DNA of 64,000 nt from CBDUEF01 sp018063485 (lineage in GTDB: Bacteria > Pseudomonadota > Alphaproteobacteria > Rhodobacterales > Rhodobacteraceae): the NCBI GenBank assembly GCA_037045435.1, contig JBAOID010000018.1:310001-374000 (forward strand), read 5' to 3'. Under the pieces are notes generated by a model. The model saw nothing but the letters and a program-made list of their open reading frames with translations. It did not search any database and had not been told where the DNA came from. The number at the start of each line of letters is the position of its first letter. Within the stretch, counting starts at the first letter, position 1. This document shows, one piece after another, positions 1 to 8,955 of the stretch. Made by a program: the position numbers and the translations under genes.

Positions 1-10
1 TAGTTGAAAC

Positions 11-355
11 ATGCAGCAAGGTAAAGCCCTCGAAGCCTTTGCAGCGCTGGCCAATGCGGATCGGCTGCATTTGCTGCGGCTGTTGATGCCATTGGGGAAA
101 ACCGGTTTGCCTGCGGGCGATATCGGGCGGCATCTGGGCTTGGCCGCGTCACGGCTGTCGTTTCACCTTTCCACATTGGAACAGGCCGGGCTGATACGCT
201 CGCGCAGACAGGCGCGCAACGTGATTTATGCGGTCAACCCTGCGGGAATGGGACAGACCGTCGCCTATCTGCTGAATGATTGCTGCTGCAACCACCCCGA
301 GGTTCTGGCCTGCTGCCCGCCAAATCCGGCGGTTACTGTGCCCCCGGAAGCGTGA
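11..355 (+). CDS. ArsR-family winged-helix regulator
   Basis: A 114-residue protein that is essentially one ArsR/SmtB DNA-binding domain: an N-terminal helix (ALEAFAALANADRLHLLRLL), then a helix-turn-helix around residues 35-65 (LAASRLSFHLSTLEQAGL), and a beta wing with RQARNVIYAV. Family members repress metal, arsenite or redox-stress genes and release DNA when the effector binds. The C-terminal tail has five cysteines in two clusters (C91-C93 and C101-C102), a plausible thiol or arsenical sensor site, but no arsenic gene is visible beside it. It begins at the window edge, so its partner may lie upstream. It runs convergently into the LysM gene with a 23-bp overlap. The family is clear; the ligand is not. 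Confidence 0.85.
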   Translation: MQQGKALEAFAALANADRLHLLRLLMPLGKTGLPAGDIGRHLGLAASRLSFHLSTLEQAGLIRSRRQARNVIYAVNPAGMGQTVAYLLNDCCCNHPEVLACCPPNPAVTVPPEA

Positions 356-1812
356 AAACCTGCCCCGGATAGATCAGATCCGGATCACGGATCTTGTCCT
401 TGTTGGCCTCAAAAACCTGCACATAAAGTACCCCATCGCCAAATTCGGTCTTGGCAATGCCCCATAGGGTAAAGCCGGGTTGCACCGTCACCGAAACCGG
501 CGCGGGCTTGCTCGGGGCCGCTGGTGCCTCGGTCCCGCCCTCAAGCGAGGGTGCGACGGGCACTTGCGCCACTGGCTCTGTCGCAGTCATCTCGACGACA
601 GGCGCAGCGGTTGCAAGTGACTCAGGCGCAGTAGCCCCTGAAAGCGCAGCGGAAACTTGCGGCACAACAGGCGCTTGTGGCGCAACAGAGACATCGGCCT
701 CCGCTACGACGTCTGCCGCCTTTGCGGCCTCAGCCCCCTCAACCGCAACCGGCGCATCCTCAGAGGCACTCGCCAAAGCCGCCAGCGTTTCGCGTTTGAA
801 CGGGGTCTCATAGCGTGAGGCCACTTTGCCTGCCGCGTCGATCTGATCAACCCGCAGCACATAAATCCCTGCCGTCAACATCCGGCAAAGTGACAGCCCA
901 GCGGCCATCCGCTGCAATCGCGGCCGCCCCGGTTTCGGCCCCATCCAGATAGATCCGCACAAAGGCCAAAGCGGTGCCGCTGCCCGCCAGTTGCACCGCC
1001 CCATCCGGCGCATAGGCAATCGCGTCAAGCGTGACATTGGTCACCGCGTCACCACCCGATTGCAACACCTTGACGCCGTCATTGGTCACCAACAGGGCGG
1101 CAGGCGGGGCTTCAGCCGCTGGCGCATTGGCGATCTGCGCCGGTTCTTCTGCCGTCAGAGCTGGCGGTGGGGACTTCAGCGTCTCCACCACCTCTGGCTG
1201 CGCCACTTCGGCCACCTCGGGCGCGGGTTGCCGGGTTGGCGCAACGGCGACGGTTTCTTGCGACAACACCTCGCTGCCATCGGCCAGCCGCATTGCCAAT
1301 GACATCAGCCTTGGCTGCGCGCTGGCAGGCAAAGTGGTGAGGATCGCGAATTTCCCCTGCGCATCAGCTTTTGTCTGCGCAATATCAATACCGTCCAACC
1401 GCAAGAGCACCATTGACCCGGCCAGCGCCGCTCCGGCGATCGTTGTGGTGCCATCCGGCTCCACCCGCACCACATCGAAACGTGGCGGAGCGATTGCGAC
1501 AGCAGAGGGGACCGATGCCACCTCTTGCACAGCGGGCGCGGGATCCACCGTTGCCACTTGCGGCGCGGCAACCTGCGGTGTTACCGGGTCCACCGTCGCC
1601 ACCTCCGGCGTGGCAGTCGTCGCATCTTGCGCAACAGAGGCAACCACCTGCGATGCCGCGCTTGACTTAGGGGCAACCAAGGGCGGCTCTACCACCGATA
1701 CCACAGACTCCCCGCCCGGCCATACAGCCCAGCCCACAAGCGCCAAGACCGCGACCGCACCAGCCGCCAAACCTGCCTTGCCGCCTTTTCCCATTTCTTG
1801 CCAAGCCGACAT
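333..1812 (-). CDS. LysM-domain cell-envelope protein (one frameshift)
   Basis: About 490 residues once one frameshift is repaired. The protein starts MSAWQEMGKGGKAG, has one transmembrane segment (about residues 12-30), then a long Ala/Pro/Val-rich linker. It then carries two similar beta-sandwich-like repeats (G-x-A-x-x-x-x-V-x-L-x-L-D-G type) and a C-terminal LysM domain (VQPGFTLWGIAKTEFGDG through YPGQVFTLP). LysM binds peptidoglycan, so it is probably an inner-membrane-anchored periplasmic protein. The frame breaks near 872: the N-terminal part ends in TLPDVD and the C-terminal frame resumes at AGIYVLRVDQID. Removing one G restores continuity. The start at 1812 is preferred because the upstream in-frame extension has no envelope-protein character. 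A more specific function is unknown. Confidence 0.72.
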
Positions 1813-1915
1813 GCCATCCCCCAAACCGCGCGGCCTGTTCCCGGCCCCTGCTTTCCTTTGCCAGAAAACCCTTATATCACCGCCCAACGCAACTGTTTTT
1901 CCCAAGGCGCCCCGA

Positions 1916-2485
1916 ATGCCCCAAACACCCCTGTCGATCTGTGTCTTCTGTGGCGCGCGTTCGGGAACAAATCCTGATCACGTCATCACTGCCCGCGCTT
2001 TGGGGGCGGCCATCGCCGCCCAAGGCTGGCGGTTGGTCTATGGCGCGGGGGATATCGGGCTGATGGGTGAAGTTGCCCGCACGGCGCAATCGGCGGGTGC
2101 CGCAACCTTGGGAGTGATCCCGACGCATCTGATGGGGGCTGAGAGCGGCAAGCGCGATCTGACCCAACTCATCATCACCGAAACCATGCACGAGCGCAAA
2201 AAGGTGATGTTCATGAACGCCGATGTCATCGTGGTGCTTCCGGGTGGCGCAGGCAGTCTGGACGAGTTTTTCGAGGTGCTGACCTGGGCGCAGATCGGGT
2301 TGCACAAAAAGCCGATTTTGCTGCTGAATGGCTCGGGCTACTGGACGCCACTTGTCGACCTGTTGGATCATATCATCACCCAAGGCTTTGCCGCCCCCAG
2401 CCTGACCTCGCATTTCCAGACCGTTTCCGATGTTGCAGCGGTGGTGAACCTCATCAACCGCCACGCCGCCCGATCAGAGCGCTGA
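1916..2485 (+). CDS. LOG-family nucleoside 5'-monophosphate phosphoribohydrolase (TIGR00730)
   Basis: 189 residues with a Rossmann-like LOG fold. The family signature PGGAGSLDEFFEVLTW (consensus PGGxGTxxE) is present at about residues 104-119, and the catalytic MHERK motif lies at about 91-95. Characterised members hydrolyse nucleoside or cytokinin riboside 5'-monophosphates to the free base and ribose 5-phosphate; in bacteria the usual substrate is often AMP. The start at 1916 is chosen because the N-terminal beta strand SICVFCGARSG follows directly. The reading frame stays open far upstream, but that stretch is antisense to the LysM gene. It stands alone on this strand. Confidence 0.85.
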   Translation: MPQTPLSICVFCGARSGTNPDHVITARALGAAIAAQGWRLVYGAGDIGLMGEVARTAQSAGAATLGVIPTHLMGAESGKRDLTQLIITETMHERKKVMFMNADVIVVLPGGAGSLDEFFEVLTWAQIGLHKKPILLLNGSGYWTPLVDLLDHIITQGFAAPSLTSHFQTVSDVAAVVNLINRHAARSER

Positions 2486-2660
2486 ATTGAACAAGACAGC
2501 CAATGGCGCGCTTTGCCGAACAGGGCGAATTTCGCCGGCCTTGATGAATTGCGCCGCTCTTTGCAACGGATCCGGCTGGCCGAGTTGTTCGGACCGATTT
2601 GCCTTCCCCTTGGCCGGATTCTTGGCTTTACCGTGCATTGGCAGACGGCAATGGCGCAAA

Positions 2661-2698
2661 TAAAAAACAGCCCGCCGGATCACTCCGACGGGCCTGTT
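2661..2698 (-). terminator. Rho-independent terminator of sodB
   Basis: Read on the minus strand, an inverted repeat (GCCCGTCGG, short loop, CCGGCGGGC) is followed by a run of T residues. It starts about 16 bp beyond the sodB stop codon and fits an intrinsic terminator for that gene. Confidence 0.75.
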
Positions 2699-2714
2699 TC
2701 AGCCCAGGATCAGA

Positions 2715-3314
2715 TCACATACGGGCGGCGACAGCTTCCCAGTTGACCAGTTTCTCAAGGAAGTTGCTGAGATAAGCTGGGCGCTTGTTGCGGAAATCAA
2801 TGTAGTAGGAATGCTCCCACACATCGCAGCCCAAAAGCGCTGTTTGCCCAAAGCAAAGTGGATTCACGCCGTTTTCGGTTTTGGTCACCTTCAGCGCGCC
2901 GTCCTTGTCTTTCACCAACCAGGCCCAGCCCGAGCCGAACTGACCCGCGCCTGCGGCCGAGAAATCTTCCTTGAACTTGGCGACCGACCCAAAGGCCTCA
3001 ACCAGCGCCTTTTCCAAAGCCCCTGGCATCGCTTTGCCTTTTGGTCCCATTACCTCCCAAAACAGCGCATGATTCCAATGCTGTGACGCATTATTGAAAA
3101 TGCCGTTCTGCGCCACGGCACCCGCCTGATAGGTGCCTTTGACGATCTCTTCGACCGACTTGTGCTCCCATTCGGTGCCGGCAATCAGCTTGTTGCCATT
3201 GTCGACATAGGCCTTGTGGTGCAGGTCGTGGTGAAACTCCAGCGTCTCTTTTGACATGCCATGTGCGGCAAGGGCATCATGGGCATAGGGCAGATCGGGA
3301 AGGGTGAAAGCCAT
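2715..3314 (-). CDS. sodB: Superoxide dismutase, Fe/Mn family (Fe type likely)
   Basis: 199 residues, the normal size. It dismutates superoxide to O2 and H2O2 in the cytoplasm. The metal ligands are visible: H28 in the EFHHDLHH segment, H79 in NNASQHWNH, and D164 and H168 in the DVWEHSYY signature. The active-site glutamine sits in the N-terminal domain (Q78), which is the arrangement of Fe enzymes; iron versus manganese use cannot be proven from sequence. The start codon has a good AGGAG ribosome site seven bases upstream. The gene is monocistronic, with its own promoter-like element and terminator. Confidence 0.95.
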   Translation of the reverse strand: MAFTLPDLPYAHDALAAHGMSKETLEFHHDLHHKAYVDNGNKLIAGTEWEHKSVEEIVKGTYQAGAVAQNGIFNNASQHWNHALFWEVMGPKGKAMPGALEKALVEAFGSVAKFKEDFSAAGAGQFGSGWAWLVKDKDGALKVTKTENGVNPLCFGQTALLGCDVWEHSYYIDFRNKRPAYLSNFLEKLVNWEAVAARM

Positions 3315-3350
3315 GAGTAGTCTCCTGTTCTAAACGCGGTTCTTGGCGCT

Positions 3351-3380
3351 CAATAAGGGGGCAGAGCCGAGGAAGGTCAA
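3351..3380 (-). promoter_or_regulatory. sodB: Candidate sodB promoter
   Basis: On the minus strand, TTGACC (3380-3375) and TTATTG (3356-3351) are separated by 18 bp, ending 36 bp before the sodB start codon. The -35 match is good and the -10 match is weak. Confidence 0.35.
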
Positions 3381-3473
3381 GGGCGTACCTGACTTCACTC
3401 CGGCCTGCGTGGAGCCAAATCGGCGGACCGATGAAGAAACGCTTTTCGCGCCAAATCAGTTCCGCTGCACGAT

Positions 3474-3503
3474 GGCGATTTTCACAGCGGCGATTTTCAC
3501 AGC
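3474..3503. repeat. 15-bp perfect tandem duplication
   Basis: GGCGATTTTCACAGC occurs twice in immediate succession (3474-3488 and 3489-3503) in the roughly 270-bp region between sodB and soxG. I see no gene there. It could be a short slippage duplication or an assembly artefact. Confidence 0.8.
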
Positions 3504-3555
3504 CCGCTTGTTTCACGGCCCGCTTGGCACCCGATGCGCGCGCGGTCAACGGCAA

Positions 3556-3575
3556 GCGGCGGCAATGGCCGCCGC
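3556..3575 (-). terminator. GC-rich hairpin just after soxG
   Basis: An 8-bp perfect stem (GCGGCGGC / GCCGCCGC) with a 4-base loop begins seven bases beyond the soxG stop codon. There is no clear T tract after it, so it may stabilise the 3' end or be a weak terminator of the sox operon. Confidence 0.4.
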
Positions 3576-3581
3576 TCTCGC

Positions 3582-4133
3582 TCAGTCCAACTCAGAGCCA
3601 GGCATCGCCGAATGGGTCAAGAGCCCCATCACATACGAGGCAACCGAGCGGAAACAGACCAGCGTATAGCCGCCATCCGCCGCCCAAAAGGCTGCCGCAA
3701 CCTGTGCCGCGCGGGTCCGGCGCAATTCGCCGGGGGCCATCGCGCCCAGATCAACGGGCGAGAGCTTGGCCAAAACCTGTGCGGCCTTTGGCCCTTCGAT
3801 GCGAAACACCGCCCGCGCATCTGACACGACAGCCGCCAGATGATGCTGCCCTTTCAAAGCCAGGTCCAAAGCCGCCATCGCGGCTCCGGTTTCGGCATAA
3901 GGCATCACCAACAGATATTCATCCGGGCTCATCCAGGCTGCGGCCTTGCCACCAAGTTGAACAATGCGGCGTTGTGCTGGCAGACCCGTGCCCACCGCCG
4001 CCATGATCGCCGCATCAAGGCCTTTCACATCAGGCTTGGCGCGCAGTGTGATCATGCCCAAAGGCCCGATCTCGCGAATTTTGGCAAAGCCGTCGAAAGA
4101 CGCCTGCCCGAGGGCGCTTACCGGATCAGACAT
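3582..4133 (-). CDS. soxG: Sarcosine oxidase, gamma subunit
   Basis: 183 residues, matching the gamma subunit of heterotetrameric sarcosine oxidase, the smaller folate-domain-like subunit that interfaces with alpha and beta. Features include the GPLGMITLRAKPDVKG start and the ISPDEYLLV-type segment (here AAWMSPDEYLLVMP) typical of SoxG/GcvT-like folds. The start MSDPVSALG overlaps the soxA stop by eight bases, indicating translational coupling; a longer in-frame extension lies inside soxA and is unlikely. It is last in soxB-soxD-soxA-soxG. The complex oxidises sarcosine to glycine, with methylene-tetrahydrofolate and H2O2 as co-products. Confidence 0.9.
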   Translation of the reverse strand: MSDPVSALGQASFDGFAKIREIGPLGMITLRAKPDVKGLDAAIMAAVGTGLPAQRRIVQLGGKAAAWMSPDEYLLVMPYAETGAAMAALDLALKGQHHLAAVVSDARAVFRIEGPKAAQVLAKLSPVDLGAMAPGELRRTRAAQVAAAFWAADGGYTLVCFRSVASYVMGLLTHSAMPGSELD

Positions 4134-7100
4134 TCTGCTTCTCCCCATCCTTGTCAAAGAACACCTGATCAACGATCCGCGCCTTGATGGTGCCAGTCGC
4201 CCCCGCCGTGAACTCCACCACCTCGCCCATCCGTTTGGGCGCATGACGGATCAATCCCATCGCAATTCCGCGCTTTAAGGTCGGGCTGTAATAGGTTGAA
4301 GTTACACGCCCTTGCACGTTTCTCTGTCCATTGGCGTTATGCCCATCCTCAACAATATAGGCACCATCGGGGATCACTGAACCGTCAAGCGTCTCAAATC
4401 CGGTCAACTGCCAGCGATCGGGCGAGGCAAGAAAGCTGCGCTCTTGCCCGCGCTTGCCAAGGAAATCCGCCTTCTTCTTGGAAATCGCCCAAGACAGACC
4501 AAGATCCTGCGGAATGATGGTGCCATCGGTTTCATCACCGATCATGATAAAGCCCTTCTCCGCCCGCATGATATGCAGGGCTTCGGTGCCATAAGGCATC
4601 GCTCCGAACTCGGCCCCCGCAGCGTGGCAGGCGTCCCAGAAAGCGGCGCCAAGGCTTGCCGGAACCGCGATCTCATAGGAAAGCTCGCCCGAGAAACTGA
4701 TCCGGTAGACCCGCACCGGGAACCCGGCCAATGTGCCATCCGCCCATTGCATGAAGGGCAAGGTTTCCTTGGAAACATCCATCCCGCCGAGCTTTTCCAA
4801 CAGCTTGCGCGCATTCGGGCCAACAACGGCCACCTGCGCATATTGTTCGGTCACATTGGCGGTATAGACCTGCCAATCCCACCATTCGCATTGCAGCCAA
4901 TCCTCCATCCAGGCGTGAATGCGATCTGCACCACCAGATGTGGTATGGCAAAGCCAGGTGTCCTCATCAATGCGCGCCACCACGCCGTCATCCGACAAAA
5001 AGCCGCTTTCGCTGCACATCAACCCGTAACGGCACTTGCCAATGGGCAGGCTGCTCATCACGCCGGTGTAAAGCATATCGAGGAATTTCCCCGCATCCGG
5101 CCCTTTGACGATGATCTTGCCCAGCGTCGAGGCGTCCAGCAACCCAAGGGCGGCGCGGGTGTTCAAGACTTCCCGCTCCACCGCCTGCGCATGGCTTTCT
5201 GCCCCGCGCGGGAAGCAATAGGGCCTGCGCCAATGGCCGACAGGTTCCAGATAGGCACCGTGCGACTCGTGCCAGCCCTGCATCGGCGTGCGCCGGATCG
5301 GCTGGAATATCTCACCACGCGACTCGCCTGCCAGGGCCCCCAGAGTGACCGGAGTATAGGGCGGCCGGAAGGTCGTGGTCCCGACTTGCGGGATATCGGA
5401 ATTCAGTGCGCCAGCCAAAACGGCCAACCCGTTGATATTCGAAAGTTTCCCCTGATCCGTGGCCATCCCCAGCGTCGTATAGCGCTTGGTATGCTCGACA
5501 CTCTCATAGCCTTCGCGCGCGGCAAGCTGCACGTCAGACACTTTCACATCGTTCTGATAGTCCAGCCACATTTTCATCTTCATGGCAGGGGTCGCACCTT
5601 GCGGCATGATCCAGACCGCTTCCATCGCGGCTTCCTCAACCGCTTCGGCCTTCACGCCGCCAGCCTTCGCTTTTAGCCCCATCTCTTTCAGCAACCCGGC
5701 CATCTGCGCTGTCACATCCGCCATCGCTTCAACAGCCGTCATCGCGCCATTGGCATTGCCGACGGCCGTGACCATCGCCGCACCGTCCTGATTGGTCGGT
5801 GGACGGGTGACATCGGGGCGGAAATGGGCGTGATCCGCATTCCACGTCAACTTGCCGCCGCAATGGCTCCACAGATGAACCACCGGCGACCAGCCGCCCG
5901 ACATTGCCACCGCATCGCAAGCGATTTCCTCCAGCACGGCACCCTGTCCGGCCTGAACACAGATCGCCACCCCCGTCACCCGCTTGCCGCCCTTGACCTT
6001 GGCAATCGCGCGACCGGCCTCAACCCTGATCCCCATCGCCTTGGCACGGGCAGGCAAAGCACCCGCCAGATTGGTCCTCGCGTCGATGATGCAGGGCACT
6101 TCCAGACCCGCCTCTTTCAAGGCAATGGCCGTGCGATAGGCGTCGTCATTATTGGTCACCACCACCGTCCGATCGCCCGGCGAAACCGCATGGTTCACCA
6201 GATAATCACGCATCGAAGCTGCCAGCATCACACCCGGTATGTCATTGCCCGCAAAGGACAAAGGCCGCTCGATAGCCCCTGTTGCGGTGACAATCCTGCC
6301 CGCGCGGATGCGCCACAAGCGGTGCTTTGGCCGCCCGTCACCCGGCGTGTGATCGGCCACCTTCTCATCGGCCAGCACATAGCCGTGATCGTAAACCCCT
6401 GCCCCGATGCAGCGGTTGCGCATCACCACATTATCCATCGCAGCCAGCACAGAAACGGTGGCATCCACCCAGGCACCCGCAGGTTTGCCATCAATCACAT
6501 CGCCATCCACCGGCGCGCGCCCGCCCCAATGGGCGTTCTGCTCGACAAGGATCACTTTCGCCCCCGCCTGCCCCGCCATCAGCGCCGCTTGCAGGCCCGC
6601 AATGCCGCCGCCCACGACCATCACATCGCAAAACGCATAGGCATGCTCATAGCGATCCGCATCACGGTCTTTAGGCGCGCTGCCAAGCCCCGCCGACTGC
6701 CGGATGATCGGCTCGAACACATGTTTCCACGCCGCGCGCGGATACATGAAGGTCTTGTAGTAAAACCCGCCGGGCAGGAACCGCGCCAGAGAGTTGTTGA
6801 CCACTCCGACATCGAACTCGAGACTTGGCCAGTGGTTCTGGCTGGTGGATTTAAGCCCCTCGAACAATTCTGTGGTGGTGGTGCGCTGATTGGGCTCGAA
6901 CCGCTCGGCACGGCCAAGGTTGACCAAGGCGTTCGGCTCTTCCGGCCCCGCAGCGACAATCCCGCGCGGACGGTGATATTTGAACGAGCGGCCCACCAGC
7001 ATCTGGTCATTGGCCAGAAGGCCCGAGGCCAGCGTGTCGCCCGCAAACCCCTTCATCCGCTTGCCGTTGAAGCTGAACTCCACCGCCGTTGATCGGTCAA

Positions 7101-7134
7101 TCAAACGGCCCCCACGGGAAAGACGCGTGCTCAT
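4126..7134 (-). CDS. soxA: Sarcosine oxidase, alpha subunit
   Basis: 1002 residues, the usual alpha-subunit length. The N-terminal part (about 1-110) resembles the 2Fe-2S-like domain of SoxA. It is followed by a dinucleotide-binding domain (VVGGGIAGLQAALMAGQAGAKVILVEQ, near residue 175) that binds NAD+. The C-terminal third (about 600-1000) is an aminomethyltransferase (GcvT-like) folate domain with the family-typical GLLDASTLGKIIVKGPDA and YGTEALHIMRAEKGF segments. The start at 7134 overlaps the soxD stop as ATGA. It uses tetrahydrofolate to capture the one-carbon unit. The frame is intact throughout. Confidence 0.95.
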   Translation of the reverse strand: MSTRLSRGGRLIDRSTAVEFSFNGKRMKGFAGDTLASGLLANDQMLVGRSFKYHRPRGIVAAGPEEPNALVNLGRAERFEPNQRTTTTELFEGLKSTSQNHWPSLEFDVGVVNNSLARFLPGGFYYKTFMYPRAAWKHVFEPIIRQSAGLGSAPKDRDADRYEHAYAFCDVMVVGGGIAGLQAALMAGQAGAKVILVEQNAHWGGRAPVDGDVIDGKPAGAWVDATVSVLAAMDNVVMRNRCIGAGVYDHGYVLADEKVADHTPGDGRPKHRLWRIRAGRIVTATGAIERPLSFAGNDIPGVMLAASMRDYLVNHAVSPGDRTVVVTNNDDAYRTAIALKEAGLEVPCIIDARTNLAGALPARAKAMGIRVEAGRAIAKVKGGKRVTGVAICVQAGQGAVLEEIACDAVAMSGGWSPVVHLWSHCGGKLTWNADHAHFRPDVTRPPTNQDGAAMVTAVGNANGAMTAVEAMADVTAQMAGLLKEMGLKAKAGGVKAEAVEEAAMEAVWIMPQGATPAMKMKMWLDYQNDVKVSDVQLAAREGYESVEHTKRYTTLGMATDQGKLSNINGLAVLAGALNSDIPQVGTTTFRPPYTPVTLGALAGESRGEIFQPIRRTPMQGWHESHGAYLEPVGHWRRPYCFPRGAESHAQAVEREVLNTRAALGLLDASTLGKIIVKGPDAGKFLDMLYTGVMSSLPIGKCRYGLMCSESGFLSDDGVVARIDEDTWLCHTTSGGADRIHAWMEDWLQCEWWDWQVYTANVTEQYAQVAVVGPNARKLLEKLGGMDVSKETLPFMQWADGTLAGFPVRVYRISFSGELSYEIAVPASLGAAFWDACHAAGAEFGAMPYGTEALHIMRAEKGFIMIGDETDGTIIPQDLGLSWAISKKKADFLGKRGQERSFLASPDRWQLTGFETLDGSVIPDGAYIVEDGHNANGQRNVQGRVTSTYYSPTLKRGIAMGLIRHAPKRMGEVVEFTAGATGTIKARIVDQVFFDKDGEKQNV

Positions 7135-7454
7135 TTGTAACCCTTCCAGTCCGGACGTTTCGCTTTGATCACTGCCTGCAACTCGGCAGGTGGGGCGGCG
7201 GATTGCGCCGGATAGGTGCCAAACACCTCCAGCGTGGCGGTATCGCGCGCCGCCAGAAACCACTTGCCGCAACCGTAGGAGTGGCGCCACCGCTCGAAAT
7301 GCACCCCCTTGGGGTTTTTGCGCGCGAACATATAGTCCTCGAATTCCTCATCCGAGGAGCCGGGACCAAAGCGCTTCAGATGCGCCTCATAGCCGGGCGA
7401 AAGTTCGGTTTCCTCGGCTTTGACGCCGCAATAGGGACATTCAAGGATTAGCAT
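7131..7454 (-). CDS. soxD: Sarcosine oxidase, delta subunit
   Basis: 107 residues. SoxD is a small zinc-binding subunit: the pair C6-P-Y-C9 near the N-terminus plus H59 and C63 in the RHSYGCGKWF segment provide the expected Cys/His ligands. The sequence FARKNPKGVHFERWRHSYGC is characteristic of the family. The stop overlaps the soxA start (ATGA), and 55 bp separate it from soxB. Confidence 0.93.
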   Translation of the reverse strand: MLILECPYCGVKAEETELSPGYEAHLKRFGPGSSDEEFEDYMFARKNPKGVHFERWRHSYGCGKWFLAARDTATLEVFGTYPAQSAAPPAELQAVIKAKRPDWKGYK

Positions 7455-7509
7455 TTTGCGGCCTCATTCATGTTGAACCCCAGAGTGTTTGTGCCAAAAG
7501 GAAAGCGCA

Positions 7510-8761
7510 TCAATGTGCCACCCCGGCGGCCACCGATTTATCAATGAACCGCCCCTCCTTGAACCGCCACATGTCGAACGCCTCGGCCAATGGCCCCGGC
7601 GCGCCCTTGGCCATCAACTCGGCCATCGCCCAGCCTGAACCGGGGATCGCCTTGAAGCCGCCAGTTCCCCAGCCGCAGTTCATGAAACAATTGCCCAAAG
7701 GCGTTTTCGAGATGATGGGCGAACGGTCGCCGGTCATATCCACAATCCCGCCCCATTGGCGCAGCATCTTCAGCCGTGAGATCATCGGGAAAGTTTCAAC
7801 CAGAGCCCGCAGCGTCTCCTCGATATGGTGGAACGATCCGCGCTGGGTGTAGTTGTTGAACCCGTCGGTGCCGCCGCCGATCACCATCTCGCCCTTGTCC
7901 GATTGCGACATATAGCCGTGTACCGTGTTGGCCATCACCACCACATCCATGCAGGGCTTGATCGGTTCCGATACCAGCGCCTGCAAGGCCACGGCCTCGA
8001 TCGGCAACCGGAAGCCGGCCATTTCGGCAAGCTGCCCGGAATGGCCGGCCACCACGACACCCAACTTGGTGCAGCCGATAAAGCCCTTGGTGGTTTCCAC
8101 ACCCTTGACCACGCCGCCCTCGGATGTAACGCCTTTGACTTCGCATTGCTGGATGATATCCATCCCCATATCCGAACAGGCCCGCGCATAGCCCCAAGCC
8201 ACCGCATCATGGCGCGCTGTGCCGCCGCGCGCCTGATACAGCGCCGCCCAGAATCGGATAGCGCGGCCCGTCGATGTTGATGATCGGCACCAGCTCTTTC
8301 ACGCGCGCGGGCGTGATGTATTCGGTGGTGACCCCCTGCAAGGCATTCGCATGCGCCGTGCGCTGATAGCCGCGAATTTCGTGATGGGTCTGCGCCAGCA
8401 TCAACAGCCCGCGCGGGCGAGAACATGATGTTATAGTTCAGATCCTGACTCAGCGTCTCATACAAAGAGTCAGCGCCTTTTCATAGATCGCCGCCGAAGG
8501 ATCTTGCAGATAGTTCGAGCGGATAATGGTGGTGTTGCGCCCGGTATTGCCGCCGCCCAGCCAGCCCTTTTCGATGATCGCGATATTCGTGATGCCGTGA
8601 TTCTTGCCCAGATAATAGGCGGTCGCCAGGCCATGCCCGCCCGCGCCCACGATGATCACATCGTAGTGTTTTTGCGGTTCCGGCGCGCGCCAGGCCCGCT
8701 CCCACCCCATATGATAGCCGAGGGCCTGCTTGGCGATGGCAAAGGCGGAATAGCGTTTCAT
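7510..8761 (-). CDS. soxB: Sarcosine oxidase, beta subunit (frame broken three times)
   Basis: About 415 residues after repair. The N-terminus has the FAD-binding GAGGHG motif (YDVIIVGAGGHGLATAYYLG, about residues 35-54). The segment GGTARHDAVAWGYAR corresponds to the region that carries the covalent-FMN histidine in characterised enzymes. The subunit holds the sarcosine-oxidising FAD site. The frame breaks near 8462, 8418 and 8245; the three pieces align end to end with no missing domain. Two of the breaks are clearly fixed by removing bases and the third can be read either way. It is the first gene of the soxBDAG operon. The start MKRYSAFAIAKQ at 8761 is the family-typical one. Confidence 0.88.
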
Positions 8762-8955
8762 GGGGAGACTCCACAGGCTGCGAATATCTTGCGTTAATGC
8801 GCTATTTCGCGCTGGATACAAGCTACCCCAGCGGCACAATCGGGAAAATTACGACAGATCTGTCGCAGGCATGGACAAAAGCGCGCGATACGCCTTTCGC
8901 CTCTTTTGAATGGAGCGCTAAATCGCTACATCAGCGCCATACGGAAAGGCGCAAG

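Noticed and set aside
1031..1915. Long N-terminal extension of the LOG-family protein
   Set aside because: It is antisense to the LysM gene, and the conserved LOG domain begins right after the ATG at 1916.
2513..2746. 77-residue plus-strand frame after the LOG gene
   Set aside because: It crosses the sodB terminator and runs antisense into sodB; no family resemblance.
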